Assembly: GCA_900660155.1 (NCBI GenBank)
Contig: CABFPE010000303.1
Location: 279,706-343,705 of the forward strand
Reading direction: 5' to 3'
Length of the DNA stretch: 64,000 bases
Source: Hofstenia miamia
Lineage: Eukaryota > Xenacoelomorpha > Acoela > Hofsteniidae
Made by a program: the position numbers and the translations under genes. The first letter of the stretch is position 1, and every line of letters starts with the position of its first letter. Positions 40,601 to 55,100 of the stretch are shown here, one piece after another. Under the pieces are notes generated by a model. The model was not told the DNA's origin. It searched no databases and saw only the letters and a list, made by a program, of their open reading frames with translations.

Positions 40601-43346
40601 TCAAATAATTAAACTTGATATGTAATTTTTTTAAATATCAAATTAGAAAATAATCCGAAATGCTACGAAAAGACATACACAATTTATACCATCATTATAT
40701 TTCTATGAATTTTATTAAGTGAATATTAAACTTGTAGGGCATTGTCAACCTATCAGTACTTCTTAAACATAGATGTAATTTGTCGATTGCAATGTCGCAA
40801 GGAGAAACGTTGATTAAAGATAACTGGATTTGACCGAATTTACTTATTTGAATTGAGGTTCTTCTATGTGGCTCTTTTTCATAATAATCCCATTCATGAT
40901 CTAACAAATTAGTCTTTTTGTGATTTTGCAGTATAAACAACAATAATTGGAATTTGCTGCATTCTTAACATTCAAATAAAGATAAATATGCATTTGGTTA
41001 ACAATTATTAATGAGAAAAACTAATTTTGAAACAAAATACACACTATTTCAAAGATTGCCAGAAAGGCATAAAATGGAATTATTCGAATGCATATTACGT
41101 TTTCGTCTTAAAACAGAATCAATGATTTCTACTTTGGCTGATAGATAAGCACCATTTCTATTTTTGTCAGTTGTCAATACTTTAACCTTTTGGTTTAGTT
41201 CACTCCTGAGGTTTTTAACCAAGTATGATCGCGGCAGAGATTTATCTAACATCGTCAAGGAGGGATAATCATCCTCACTTATACAATACCTTAAACAAGT
41301 ATGCTATGTCTGCACCAATTAATACCAGCGAAATTTTTTAGATAAAAATTTAAAAATTATAGAATTAACTAATTTTAAAATATCATTTAAAATAAGCTCA
41401 ACCAATAATTTTTCCATCAATGTACATACTTTTCAAGGACGTAGAGTATCTTCTTCATGTAAGTGAGCTGCGAAGCATTGTCATTATCTTTCCCTTCTAT
41501 TTTTATGAATATTTCATTGTTGTTAAGAGCAACTGAGGTGGATCTTAGTTCGAAACCAAGACATCCAAAAACCATAATGCACCTTTAAAATTGAACATTC
41601 AAATATACTTATTCATAATGATTGATAACAATTTTTAATAACAATAAATTGCAAATGAATAAGTATAAACCCGTGATGTTTTTTTTAAGTAGGCGTTTTG
41701 TTTGGCCCAGACAGTGCAAGTACTCTGCTGAAGTGTTCTTCGGATATATGCAATTTTTCAATCAAATCTTTCTTTTGTAAACTGAGATCATTAATCTCAA
41801 AATGTAGGACTTGCTCTCTTTCTTCTGATTGGAAATATATAAAGCACTACATTTCATTTGACGTATATTTTTGCATTGCTCAAAAATGATTTAATTACCA
41901 TTATGTATTGAATATTAAAGTTTTTGTACATAATTTAATATACATGTATATGTATATATTCATGTCTGCCTTTTGCTCGATTTCGAAGATTTGGAGTTGT
42001 AAAAGTTAGTTCTTCAACTGTTTGACGTAGAACAGCATTTTCCGCTTGTAGTGAAGAAACAGAGAATAAATTTTCTTTGAAAATTTGCAATGTGCAAGTT
42101 TCATTTTTAAATATATTACGAGTTCTCCCACCTATGAGGACAATCAGGATTTCAGAATTTTACATAAACTTATTTCGTGCTATCAAAAAATTGCAAAAAT
42201 ATAAAGAATTTTATTGAAAAAAGTGAAAAATGCAAAGAAAACAAAGGATATGAAATTTTGACCGCCAAGTTTTTTAAAACGCATCTGAAGCCTTCTCTTA
42301 AGATACATAAACGTTGTTTTGAGATCTGAACTATCTTCCTTTATTAGAAAGGGCGAATTTGTATCAGATAAATGTTCATTAGATGACATTATAACGTTAT
42401 TCCAATCCAATGACATGGCATATTCATTAACTAACTCAATTTGAGCATAGACATTTTCACGGTAATCAGGATTTACTCGAGGATTATATTGACTAATTTT
42501 AACTGATAGCATCTAAAAACAAATACGAACTTAACTATTCTTCAATTTCAAATTGCTCATAGAACATTTTAATAGAAAATATATAGTACTTATTTACAAA
42601 ATTAGAAGATTTACCAGCTTGAACCATTTGTCTCGACGCACGAATAGATACTTTTAAATTTTCTCGAAATTTATGCCCATATAAATGATGAGTTTGTACT
42701 GCTTCATAAATGCAAATTCAGGTTTCTTAACAAATCTTGCTTTTTTATAACATAGGCATTTTTTCACCAAAAAGCTATCTAAACAGTTATTGTACAATTT
42801 AAAGCATATTAAATAACTTTGGTTAGCTTATTATAAAGTAAAGCCTTAATCTGAACATAAATCGTGTTGAACATCGGTAAGAAATCGATGGCTTTTGTCC
42901 AGTAACGCACCGTAAAAGATCACACTTAATGATGCTGGTGATGTAAGCAAAATCGGTTGCTGCTTCTGGAATGTTATAACTTCTAAATTAAATGTTCCAA
43001 TTAATTATCAAAATATATTTAATTTTTTAACATACATAAGAGTATTCTTTCTGTACCGATTAAACATTGAAATTTTAAATTATATATACAAAAGAAAGAC
43101 ATTACCTCAAATTTAGCATTAATTGAAGCATTTAGATCCACTTTGAAAGTGCATTTAACTTTACAGAATTCATAAGAGTTAATGAAATAATGTTAAAAAC
43201 TACTTATTTAGAATTGTATATATTGTTGCAAATAGAATACCTTAAGAGAGAAACAGTGCAGTAGTCTTTTGGCTCCCAAGTTGGCTCGCCATTTTCCCAT
43301 GCGACCAAATACTTTTCATTCTATAATAATGCAAATCTTATATATG

Positions 43347-43384
<38 letters not shown>

Positions 43385-46300
43385 GAAAAGTTTATAGAAT
43401 AGTAGTAAAAGTTATTATATGTAAAATTAAATATACATAAACAACGATTGTTAGTATTTCTACAAGCATATATAAAATCACACACTTTAAAAAGCCCTCA
43501 CAATAGTTTTTTGCACAAAAATACTCGTCTACAGAATTACATCAAATTTAATAAGCTTGAATTACATCAGGTTGTATTTTGGGAAGAAACGTTGAGGCAT
43601 CCAAAATGCCGAGGTGTGAACGGTTTTTACTTTCAGAATTTGGATCTAATTTTGAAAATTATATAATATATCGGCGTTATTGCAGATCAACGGACTCTTT
43701 TATAAAAGCTGGAATGACGTAATAAAAATATTATGCTCAAAAGAATTCATTACGCTTTTCTGAAATGTTATAGTTTTGTTTGGGATTAGGAATAGGGTTT
43801 GGGTTCTATAATGTTGTAATTTTAAATGTAAAATGAAGTCATCTAAAGAGTTGCGTAAAAATAATTTGTTTATAATTCAGAGTCCTATGATCTGCAATAA
43901 AGAAAAAACATCAAAAAATACTAAAAAATTAATGTGTTTTTTAAATTAATTTCAGTAGAAAAAACCAACCCCATGCAAAACTCTTGCTGACAATATCAAC
44001 AGTGCAGGATAGTATGGAGAACATTCTGCTTCATCAATGTTTGCTTTAAGAAATCTAGCAGGATTTCTATTTATGCCCTTTCGTAAATTCATTTGCCCAG
44101 AGACCGAACAAATATTTACGAATGAATTGTAGCCAATCAAATCACTTGCGTCACAGCCAATTAAATTCCCATATTATATGTTATTAATTGAACTTTGAGC
44201 ATTAATACCCTTAAAAAGAAGCTTTCTAGTGTAAAACTAGTCCAAATTTTGGAGCAATTTGCCCCAATAACTATGATAGCCATAGAAATCACTGTTCATG
44301 AATTGTAATTAACAATAGTCAAGCATCTATTTTACCAACAACGAATTGTTAATTTATCAACTTTAAAAGATATATAAAGATTTTTAGTTTTTCCCAATGT
44401 ATAAAGATATGCTATAAATTGCTTAATTGCACTGTTGCAGTGCGCAATCTGTCGGAATTAGCCAAATAAAATTTCGCCATATGATAATCTTAGAAATTTG
44501 GAAAAGTAGACCCATGCACCACTTAGGTCTACTTACATTATCTTTATCTTAATCTCAATTCGATTAGCTATTAGACATAATTGTAGCAAATTTGGCAAAA
44601 TTTGCTTGTTTACCAGCAAAAAAGTGCGATTTTGTTATAGTACGTAGTTCGTAGTATAAAATCTGAAGAGGATTTGTTCTTCAATTTTCTAAATTTTTCC
44701 ACATCGATAGAATTCCATATCAAATACCAATATCTTGGTAAATGAAATGCGCATTTACTAAATATCTGTTAGGACTTCAACAGTAGCTTAGAAACCTGAG
44801 ATAAACCCTGTCAGTACTTTCATTGTAATTTTCGACCTAAAATATTATTATAAGCAAATTGGAAAACTTGAAACCTAAAAATCCAATGTGTAGTATTTAT
44901 TTGAGTTGGACTATCTTAATACGGCGCTCTGCATGTGGCTTTTGCATACCTTTTAATGTTATTTTCTAGATTATCTCAACAGTTCATCGTTTGCTAGACA
45001 CGCTAGCAATCCTGACAAAAGTTATCGCTCAAATCTACATAGATATTTCAACCACTTTAATATTTGTGTTTAGATGTGCTTCTTTTATTGCGCAACTGGA
45101 ACATTCCTATTTTACTGAAAATGGTGATCGTTCCTTAAGTATGGTGCTGCCAACTTTGGGTGCAGCAGGTGATCCTCGTGGTACGCTTAGTCTTGCCACT
45201 GATACCGAACAAGTCCGGATTCCTCAAGGAGCAACCGTAGCTGATCTTGTGAAGCATTCAAGAGTGGAACTTGGACTTGAGCGAAGCAATTTTATTGGTG
45301 GTGGTATAATTAACAGCGTTTATGCCGTACATGTTGTTTGCAGTCTATCCACTGCAGTTGATAGGTAAATTCTATCGATTCAATATTGCAGATATTTTTG
45401 TATTATTAATTCGTGAATGCATCATCATTGGATTTAGATTTTTCGAAGAGGCTGCAATTCACCTTAATTTAACTGCTCTTTTGGAGTGTTTGCGGGAATT
45501 ACGCTTGTGCTCCCAGATGCAGCTGTTCTCTCGTTTACCATCAGATTCTGATGGTGGTATCGCTTTACCTTCCATGTCAAGTCTTTCACAATCCACAGGA
45601 CGGAAGCGTACAACTGCTCTTCATTTATTTCGTATGGGAGACATTGTCTTACAGTGTATTCGATCACGCCGACCCGTGCTGCATATAATGCGCGTGTGGA
45701 GCATTGTTGCGCCTCATTTTGTAGAGGTTAGCTTAGTTTTAGTTAACGTATAATTCTTACTAGTCGACAAAATTGTAGTTTCACTGAATTTCTTTCAAAT
45801 TTCACATTTAACCTTTAGTAAACATCTATTCATTTTCGTGATGTCTGATTTTCAAATGTTTTAAAATTTTTCTTCAACCAGTTGAACACTGCAATGGTAG
45901 GTGTGTCTCTATTTACGCTTTTCGGAGTATTATTTTGTTTCAAGTCTTGTTTTGTCGTATCCATGGGATTAACTCATTTTATTGTTTTTCAGTTCATCAT
46001 AATTGCCAAACCGTCAATATAATTTTTTATTTTGTTTAAACTCATTAAATTAATAGAATAAACTTGAACTAAAATATGCACCTAAATCTGAAAGTCTAAT
46101 ATAAATGCAATTATTTTAAGATTGAATGTCAAATTTTGCTGAACAATTAGAAGATGTCTTTCGCAATAATAAACGACAGTTGTTAATGAGTAGGAATCGG
46201 AAAAATTGTTGTCCAAAATACGCAAAGTTGTTACTATATTGTTTTTAGATACATCTAAAATAGTTAAATTAGTTTCTGTAATAAAAGTACTTATTAAGTT

Positions 46301-49300
46301 GTAACATAGCTCTATAATACGTTAGGAGTCAAAATGAAACATATTAACAATATACCAACATCTCATCTGTGTTCAATCAACATATTAACAATATACCAAC
46401 ATCTCATCTGTGTTCAATCAACATAAATTAGCACTTAATGCTCTTTAAATGTCCACTAGCACGGCCATGACAGGCTTATTTTGCTCGTCAGGCGTCTCAT
46501 CAAACAATACATAAAGGTTTTTATTAAAAAGTTTCTTCGTTTCTTTTTCTTTTCCAGTAACCACAAAGTCTACATATGTCTTTCGTACTAAGGACTCAGA
46601 CAGCAATTTATAGGCAACCTCTTTCTCAATGAATGAACTAAATAACCCCTTCTCACCATACTGTAGGGAAGCCCTGATTCCATAATCATCTAGGCTCCTT
46701 CAAGACGTTTTGCATTTTCACCGTGTTTCTTGCAACCGCCGAGCAGAAACGTCAAAGTAATGCTTTGCCATCATACTCAAAACAATTGACCTTGCGTACG
46801 TACATTCGTGTATTCAGGGAAATTAAATAACCTTGAATATAAATTGAAGTAGCAGCACATATGACACAAAAAGCGGGGTGTGATCAAATCAGTGTGGAGA
46901 AGTTTCGTAGAAGAGAAGCGAATAAGAACGGAAATATTTTGTATACATGTTGGCAATTTTTTTTATTAAATTTGCCAAAAGTGTTGAAATAGTTCAATAT
47001 AGTTGGTGTTAAAATAAACAGATTGGCACTAAAACCAGTTATTCTTGTGATTCAAGACTTACTGACTATTTTAGCTTTGGTCAAAAAAATTTTTCAGGTT
47101 CCTAGTAATGCGAATAACGCGTTTTTGAGGAAATGTTCTTAATCATCATTCAAGAAATTTTATTTAAAATATTTTCATTGTAAGTCTCAAGCATCTGAAG
47201 TTTTGAAAATATCTGTAACTTCATCTGTTATAATTAATGTTATTTTAGGCGGCATGCCATAAAGATAGTCAAGTTTCAAAGAAAGCTGTGTCTTCAATTC
47301 ATGACATTCTAACTGAAATCCTGAATACTGCCCCTGAACTGGCTCACTTCAACTATCATGAGGCTCTTTTCAAGCCTTTTGAAAGTATGCTTCGTTTGGA
47401 ACTATGTGACAGTGATGTACAAGATCAGGTTAGTGTTTAAGCAACTTTAGATCGAGATGAGTTAGAGATGGACATTTCAAATTTTTTTGCAAGAAGCAAT
47501 TCGCTGCTTTACAGTTAGTCTATCAACATTTTGATTTATAGTTCATCTGATGCATTTTGGGTATTGCCGAGCACAGTCTTTGCTCCCCTAAAATAATTTT
47601 GAATTGTTTGTTTAGGTGATATGCTCTATTTGCGAACTTGTCGAGGCATGTCAAGATAACATCAAATCCGGCTGGCGACCTTTATTTGGATCTTTACGCG
47701 CTGTCCGCGTCCAAAAGCATTCTGTAGAGGATTGTAATGTAAGGCTTGCGGCGTAGATTTCTAATCCCTATTATATTTTCAGGCATTAGACGGATCATGT
47801 GAATCGGCTACCGCTCCCGTATTTGATGTATTTGATGCATTCCTTAACACAAAGAATGTTTATGTTTTCGCAAATGCAGCAATTGATTGTATTTTATGTC
47901 TTCTCAAATTTGTTCGCGGCACTGCTGTTGGTATACTAAATTTTTTAATTTAGTTTTTCATTGTTTAATAGCTATGCTAATCGTTATTACCAAATTATAT
48001 TTCAGCTATTATTTTTGATGCAATTAATCATTGCCATACAGCTTCTGTAATGTTTGTAAATTCCTTAGATTGTTTAGTTTATAATAGCCTATTGTTGTAG
48101 AACCAGTTTTACAGTTGATTTTTAGAAAATCTTTAATGAAATTTGTTTTTTCATGTCTTTCTACAATGATAACCAAATTTAATTTTTAGGAGAATATGAT
48201 CCCTTTAGTGAGGATGAAAGACCTCTTGAGGTTCTGGAACCATCCGCATCTGCTGTGCTCTGTCTTCCAGCGTTACGTAGGCTGTTGCGATGCTCTGCTA
48301 TTCTCGAATCGATTTACCAAATGCCTTTGAAGCCCATGTTTCGTGGCGCAAGATCTGTGAAATTAACTTCTAGGTACGTATATTGTAGTTGTTTTTTTTA
48401 CAATTTATACATTGTATATTTTTTAATGAAATAAGTTATTTCTGAAATCAGAATTGTGTTGTATCTGTCATAACTAAATTGTTAGTTTTTAGAATAAATT
48501 TGGATTGCTCCGATAATGCTGCCAAAGTTGATGAGAAGCCTTCAAGGACTGTAAACGTTGTCTACGGTATTTTCATGCCTTCCGATTTAGAACAGATGGA
48601 TGATGAAACTGGTAAGTTAAATGTGCATCCCTTCATTTTATTTTATTTCTCATATGTACTACCTCATTGTAGCATGACATCTTCACTATCATTATCAGTG
48701 AGAAAACATGTTGCTTGGTATGTTCTTACTATATAACGATCACTTTGTGATTATCTTAAAACAGAATTTAACATTTTGATCATTAATTTGTTTTATCGAA
48801 AATTTGCATATTTATCTAATAATCACAATTATAATTTATTGTAGCCAATAGCAACTTTTGTTTCTTACACATTTGTAATTTCAACAAATTGTTTTAATTA
48901 GCGCTATTTAAATGAAAATAAAATTACCTTTTGATGCGAATTTGATTCTTTGGGTTCTCTTTTTGAAATTTGTTTCACAGCAATAAAATCAAAATTTACA
49001 ATTTACCCCCAAATGTGAAGCAGTGAATTAATCAGATCATATGTAACTGCTTACCCAGTTGTTTATGAGAACTTTCATGCCTGTGTAATTTTCAATGGTC
49101 GTAGTAATTTTAGAGATATTGTATAGTAACGACGTGTGTAGTTCAATTCAATTTCTCTATTCACAGGAAAGTCGTGAACTTAAAGTTATTTTTTAGGATT
49201 TCTGATAACCGTACTTCAGAGATGGAATCCGAAACTTCATGATCCGGTCAGATCCGAATTTTTTAAAAAAAATTAGTTTTTTATCCCGAACGGATGCGAA

Positions 49301-52072
49301 TGTAAATAAGTGTTATAATAAATATACATGGACCTAAAATTTATTTGTTTTTTTCAAATGCGAATAGAAAATTTTCCTTCAACACTCTTGAGATCAAAAA
49401 TGGACATATGCGATATACCAGGGAGGATAGGGTCGGGCTTGGACTGAGGGATTGGAAAATTAGGCCGACTTACGCAGTAGTGCATGCAAATCAACTCAAA
49501 TGTAATGAATCATATATAACTTAAAAGCAATGTGTTGAAAAATCGATGTTAAATTTTGAAGCATTACAATAGTATCAAATGCTCTTCTAGTACTAAAATC
49601 AAATACAGTCAATTTTGGTCAAGCAAACCCAAAAATTCAAGAAATGTTTTTTGTCAATGAATAAAATGGGCTTAATTTTTTGGTAAGTTTCCATCTATGT
49701 TTGAAATAAATTGCTTTTTGTACCTGTAGTTGTTCACGCACAAGAAGCAAGTCCGTTTCTGATTGGCGTGACTTTGATTACGAGTACTTTATTATTATTT
49801 ATAATAATCACAAACCTTCTGAGAACTAAGTTTTTTTCTGCTTTTCCATTGGCAAGTTTATACAAACAAATGTTTTTGGTTACTTTACAATTTTATCTTT
49901 ATGTGATGGCTAAAATGAATCGCATTTTCAGATTTGAAGTATTTGTCACCAATTTTGTAAGTTGTTGGAAAGAATAACACGGAACCTGTTGTATTAACAA
50001 TGAAATTCAATTACAAAATGTCACTTAGATTGGGGTTATTAACACACTTAATGTGGCATTTAAAGAAAAATATGTGCGTAATGTATAAAAGGTACAATAT
50101 ACACAATTTTAAAAAAATTTCGGATCCGGAACAGATCCGATCCAACTCCATCCCTGCTGTCCTTGCAGATAAGATATTCATAGCTACTCGTAGGTTCAGA
50201 ACTCAACATCAATTATATTTGCTACCTATTACCAGTAAGTTGTTGATGTCACCTAACAGGCAAATGTGGTTTACAGACAAAGTATCGTGCATATACATCC
50301 AAATATATTATAGTTTTCTTAAGCATTATTAAAAATTTTATTTAAAACATTTGAGGATCTTTACAATTTTGGATATTAATTTCTCATCTTTAATTATTAT
50401 AGGCATGATGCCACTTGTGATATTGATGTATTTTCGTTTTTAGTGTACATTGTAATTTATTCCGTTTGATTTTTTGTTAGATCCTACAATTTAGAGACAA
50501 GAAAATAATGGGTGTGCAATCGGGACCATATATTGGTGGTCTCATAAGCCTGCAATATGAAAGAAATATGCTTACATCAAGAAATTTATCTTCAGTATTG
50601 TTTTATTGTTTCGACTGTACCTTTTCATTCATAGCATAGTAGAATGCCAAAAAACATTGGTTGTAGTTCATGAAAGAAAATTTTTGCAATTATCATTTTA
50701 TCGGTTAATCGTTGATACAACTTCACAATTTCTTACTCGATTTTATCCATGTTTGTTTTTGATCATACTGTACTTCGGTGTAGGTCGTCAAAATTCCGAC
50801 AAGATAGGTATTCTCTCTGCTTTGCCTTATCGGTGATATGTTTCTAACTTGACTTTTCAAAATTTCTAACTGGAAATGTTTGTGTTGTGTTTGAAAATTC
50901 GTGTACTAATCGCTTTGAGAAAATTATAAATATTTATAATGTATCGAAAATAATTAATGTTACAGGGAATGCGATATTATACAAGAAAATGGTCACTGTT
51001 AATTTCTGGTTCCTCATGTATTGTTTTAGGGATCATTCGTGTTTGGTATTTATTGTTAGAAGGTCTTACTGGCGCAGTGGCTACTTGCCCACGTCGTTAT
51101 CAACCACAAACTCTTTCACTCCTGTTTCAGTTGCTGAAGTCTGTTACTAAAATACCAGGTTTTTGAATATTTTACTTCTTACATTTAACTTTGAGAAGTT
51201 CGTAATGCATATATTAATTTTAAAATCATGATGCTAAAGTTTGTTCAACGTCTTTGTTTTTGCTGAAAATGTTTTTCTGTTATCATTTATATTAGGCCCT
51301 TCATTCGGAGTGTTTTCAGTAACACATCTCTTGTTACCCATGCTTCAGTCTTGGCTGCGGAAAGGCAATTGTATCAAAGGTTTCTGGGAGCAATCAGTAG
51401 CGAATTTTAGACATGCCATTGGTTTATCCACTGATTTGGTTGTAGAACACATAATCAATGTAATACTTTATTATCTGTTAGCTATTTCATTACAATATGA
51501 GTGAATAATTGTCTCACATATTTATTGTTAGAATTTATAATATAATATAAAAATCATTGCAAAATTATTAATATTTCAATATCTTGAAGTTTATGCTCTA
51601 TATTTTAGTTTACCAAAAATGGTTTGCCTCTAAATCATATACCTCTGATGTTGTCTCAACTTTTGGACTTGCTGGTAGAATGCGTTGGTCATCCAAATGA
51701 ATCAGTTGCTCGTTTAGGATGTTCCTGTATTAAGTAACTTTTGAATATATTTACCATTTAAGCTTTAGTAAAAAATATCTTTCAATTCACAGTTAATTTT
51801 ACATTATTATAGTTCTTATGTTCTATAATATCCACAATTTAGACACTTACTTGTTTCCGCTGGGCCCGCATTTACCGAAGAAATGTGGACAATTGCAAGC
51901 AACGGCTTGCGGCAAGCAATGAACATAAGTTTGTGCTTCATCAATAAACTGATGGAGAGCTTTGAATCGGGCTCTATTGATTTTAATGGGGATTTGTGTC
52001 AGGTCAAGGTTGCTGCTCGCACCGATTGCACTGAAGCGGAGTGCCTGCGACTACATCTGTTATCCAAGCAGG

Positions 52073-52106
<34 letters not shown>

Positions 52107-55100
52107 TTTGAAAAATTGCGAAAATATTGGCGCAGTTAAAAAAGAAACATGAGATGAATTTTTTCTGTATGATTTCGTACTTATCATATACTATGTATTT
52201 AAATTTTTATATGTATACTCTTTAGGTATTTCTTCTTGATTCTCAATCACATTCAACTTCGAGTGTGGCAGCCGATGGCGATGCTCACATGGATGATCAA
52301 CGGTCGTTCACTTTCATCATTTTCCCTCCAGGCGTAGACTGTGGAAACACCAATTCAACCACCGTTCGTGTTCCCTTTAGACGCATAGTTGTTGGGTTGG
52401 TTTCTCATCAACTTATTTTGCAAATTATTGGCTTGCTTTTGCTTTCCGGTGCACGTTCTCATGGAACTCTAACTGAACAACAGATTTTGCCCATTGACAG
52501 TGATGATTCCTGTGTTACTAGTAAGTGCTCTCCTAAGCAATTTGTAACTGGTCGTTTTTCGTTAAATTGTTCTCTTTCCTTTAACTTTGATTCATTTAAT
52601 TTTTTAATAACTCAACATCTAGATTTTTTGGATCATCTGTCTATTAAACATGTCAATTTATTGTTGGAGTGCCTTTTGGATTCATTTAAATTTGCAGCCG
52701 AATTCGATGCTCGCCCTGGTCTCAAATTTTTACTACAAAAGGTATTTTATTTTGCAAGTGTAACTTACGTATTTGTAACTCTTCTTAATTATTTATCTGT
52801 CATTGGGAGTATCTCTGTAGATAATGTTAACTCAACCCATTTATGAAAACTAACTGACGGCCATTTTTGTCCTACACTTGTTTGCTTTATGATTAATAAT
52901 CATGAGCTGGATCAACAAAATTGAACCACAAGTGAAGCTCACATACATTTGCGTACAATCCATAATTTCTACTGAGAACTTAATCTCCAATAAAATCGGA
53001 TCTCTACTTCTGATCTCTTAAGTTGGTTTTAAAATTTGCATAAGCAATATATTGAGTCTAGTGCAATAGTTTGCTAGAAATATTTACGAAATTTATCTTC
53101 GTAGTATGAGAGGCCTATTTGGTACTCAAAATTTTTATAATGAAGTCGCATTCGTAACGAATTTATTTTTTAATATATTGATTTAATAAAGGTGGTGCCA
53201 CACGGTTTGTCTGTTAATTATAGTAAAAAAACTTTTTCGACTATATTCAAAAGACTAACCGACNNNNNNNNNNNNNNNNNNNNNNNNNNNNNNNNNNNNN
53301 NNNNNNNNNNNNNNNNNNNNNNNNNNNNNNNNNNNNNNNNNNNNNNNNNNNNNNNNNNNNNNNNNNNNNNNNNNNNNNNNNNNNNNNNNNNNNNNNNNNN
53401 NNNNNCCCCCCCCTAATGATTGCATTAAGTATCTTTTCGTTCATAAAGAAATGTTTTTTTCAGAAAATCGTTTGTTGCAAGATCGATACATCAAGCGTTT
53501 TATTGACTTAAAATAGTAGACCATCAGCATAAGCCCCTAAGTTGGCATCCTGACCAACTTATTTACTTTTTTTCTAAAAGTGGTTGATTTTCTAATTCAC
53601 AAGTAGAACCATCTGCAAGAGTCGTCAAAAAAGCCATGGAGTCGAATTTAGTGTATTTTTGATAGTCCGATAAACCATTTATAGTTCATTCTTAAATACC
53701 AGTTTTGACAATTGCCCCTCCATTTTTGTCGTTTCAATATCCACACTATTAATGATTCATCAAAGCCATCGAAGAGGGCTCTGTAAAATTGGATTTCATG
53801 TATTTTTCTACTTACATCCTTCTCGTAGCATATCTGCTTTACTGTGAACCGAGGTTTTATCGGAATCTTTCTTACTAAAGCCGTTATATATTTCTCTCTC
53901 AAATAGTCTCTCATTTGAGAAGTTAGTAATGATTTTAAAAAGTTTTGTGTGGCAAATATGGCGTTTTCAACATTTCCCTCAAATCTGATGCTTTTTATCT
54001 AAGTTAATCGATTTAAATGTCTCCCTGTCTTTCGACATCTCTTATCGCTCTATAAACCTATAATTCCTTAATTATTTTATAATCAAAGCATAATATTGTC
54101 GACATCTGAAGTTTAAACAAACTTCGAAGTAAATAGACACACCCTTGATAAATTTGACTTACAGTTTATATTATTAAGCCAAGTTTTTAGGTTGCAAAAA
54201 TTGACACGGCTGCCAATTTATACCGTCAGATTGGAGCGAGCTTTATATTCTACGTTCACGTTTTGATTGAAATTTATTATCGCAATTTCGAAGAAATTCA
54301 GAATTCTTCGATCATGTAAGTCCCCATATTGTGTATTAGTTGCTAATAATTTATTGAAGGAACATCTTGAATTCCGAGTATCAATCATCGATGGAGAATG
54401 AACGCCAACTTTTTTCCTCAAACTCTACTGATTTAAATGATTCTGAAGATAGGTACGTCGCTTTATATTATGGAGTTGCAATTTCCCGCTTCCACACAGC
54501 AAAAAACAGCTATCCGTTAAAGTTTAACTCAGTAAATGTTCAGATCTTTTACAAAATAGGATACAGTTTACAGTATCCAGGTACAATGATTGTCTTCGTT
54601 CCTCTAAAATTCTGTACGAAACTGAGAAAAGCCTTTCGCTGGTGGCTTCTGAAGTCGGTATGCAAAGCAGAAATTTTGCAAGGGTTGCCAATTGTGAGAA
54701 TTCTGCATTTTTCTACGATCAGTCCAGTAAGCCAAGGAAACTGTTGATTGGTTGATCAACGTAAACATCAATTTCATTCACAGCATTTGAGTTTTGGGAG
54801 AATGTTTTCACCACAGATTTTACCATTTTTGCTGGGAGTTCCTTCCCTAGTTTTGGGGCGAACCCTGGGAATCGTTCTCAATGTTAACAGTCATCAAATC
54901 TTTCTTAACATCATTAAAAGCTACCTTCCTTTCAGACCGTTTAAAATAGTAGGTCTTCCAGCTGTGTATGAAGAAACGTGGCCATGTAGTGTAAGGTTGA
55001 TAAATGAAATTTATCTTTCATACTCTCTTCAAATGCAAGTTTAATTTTTTTCACGATTTCAATATCGGAGTCCTTTATGCCACATAATTTCGTTAGTTTA

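Noticed and set aside
43100-43165. Minus-strand segment CKVKCTFKVDLNASINAKFE as an exon of the nested gene
   Set aside because: No acceptor puts it in phase with the exon at 43320-43241, whereas the exon starting at 42982 joins directly.
43241-43320. Firm chromodomain assignment for the first exon of the nested gene
   Set aside because: Only about 25 residues resemble the core (KYLVAWENGEPTWEP); too short to call a domain without a profile search.
45311-45343. A small intron inside exon 19 after FIGGG
   Set aside because: The frame stays open and the continuation (CSLSTAVDR) matches human LTLSTQADR, so no intron is needed.
51999-52187. Minus-strand open frame over exon 29 and the TA tract
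   Set aside because: Shadow of the real plus-strand exon plus a microsatellite.
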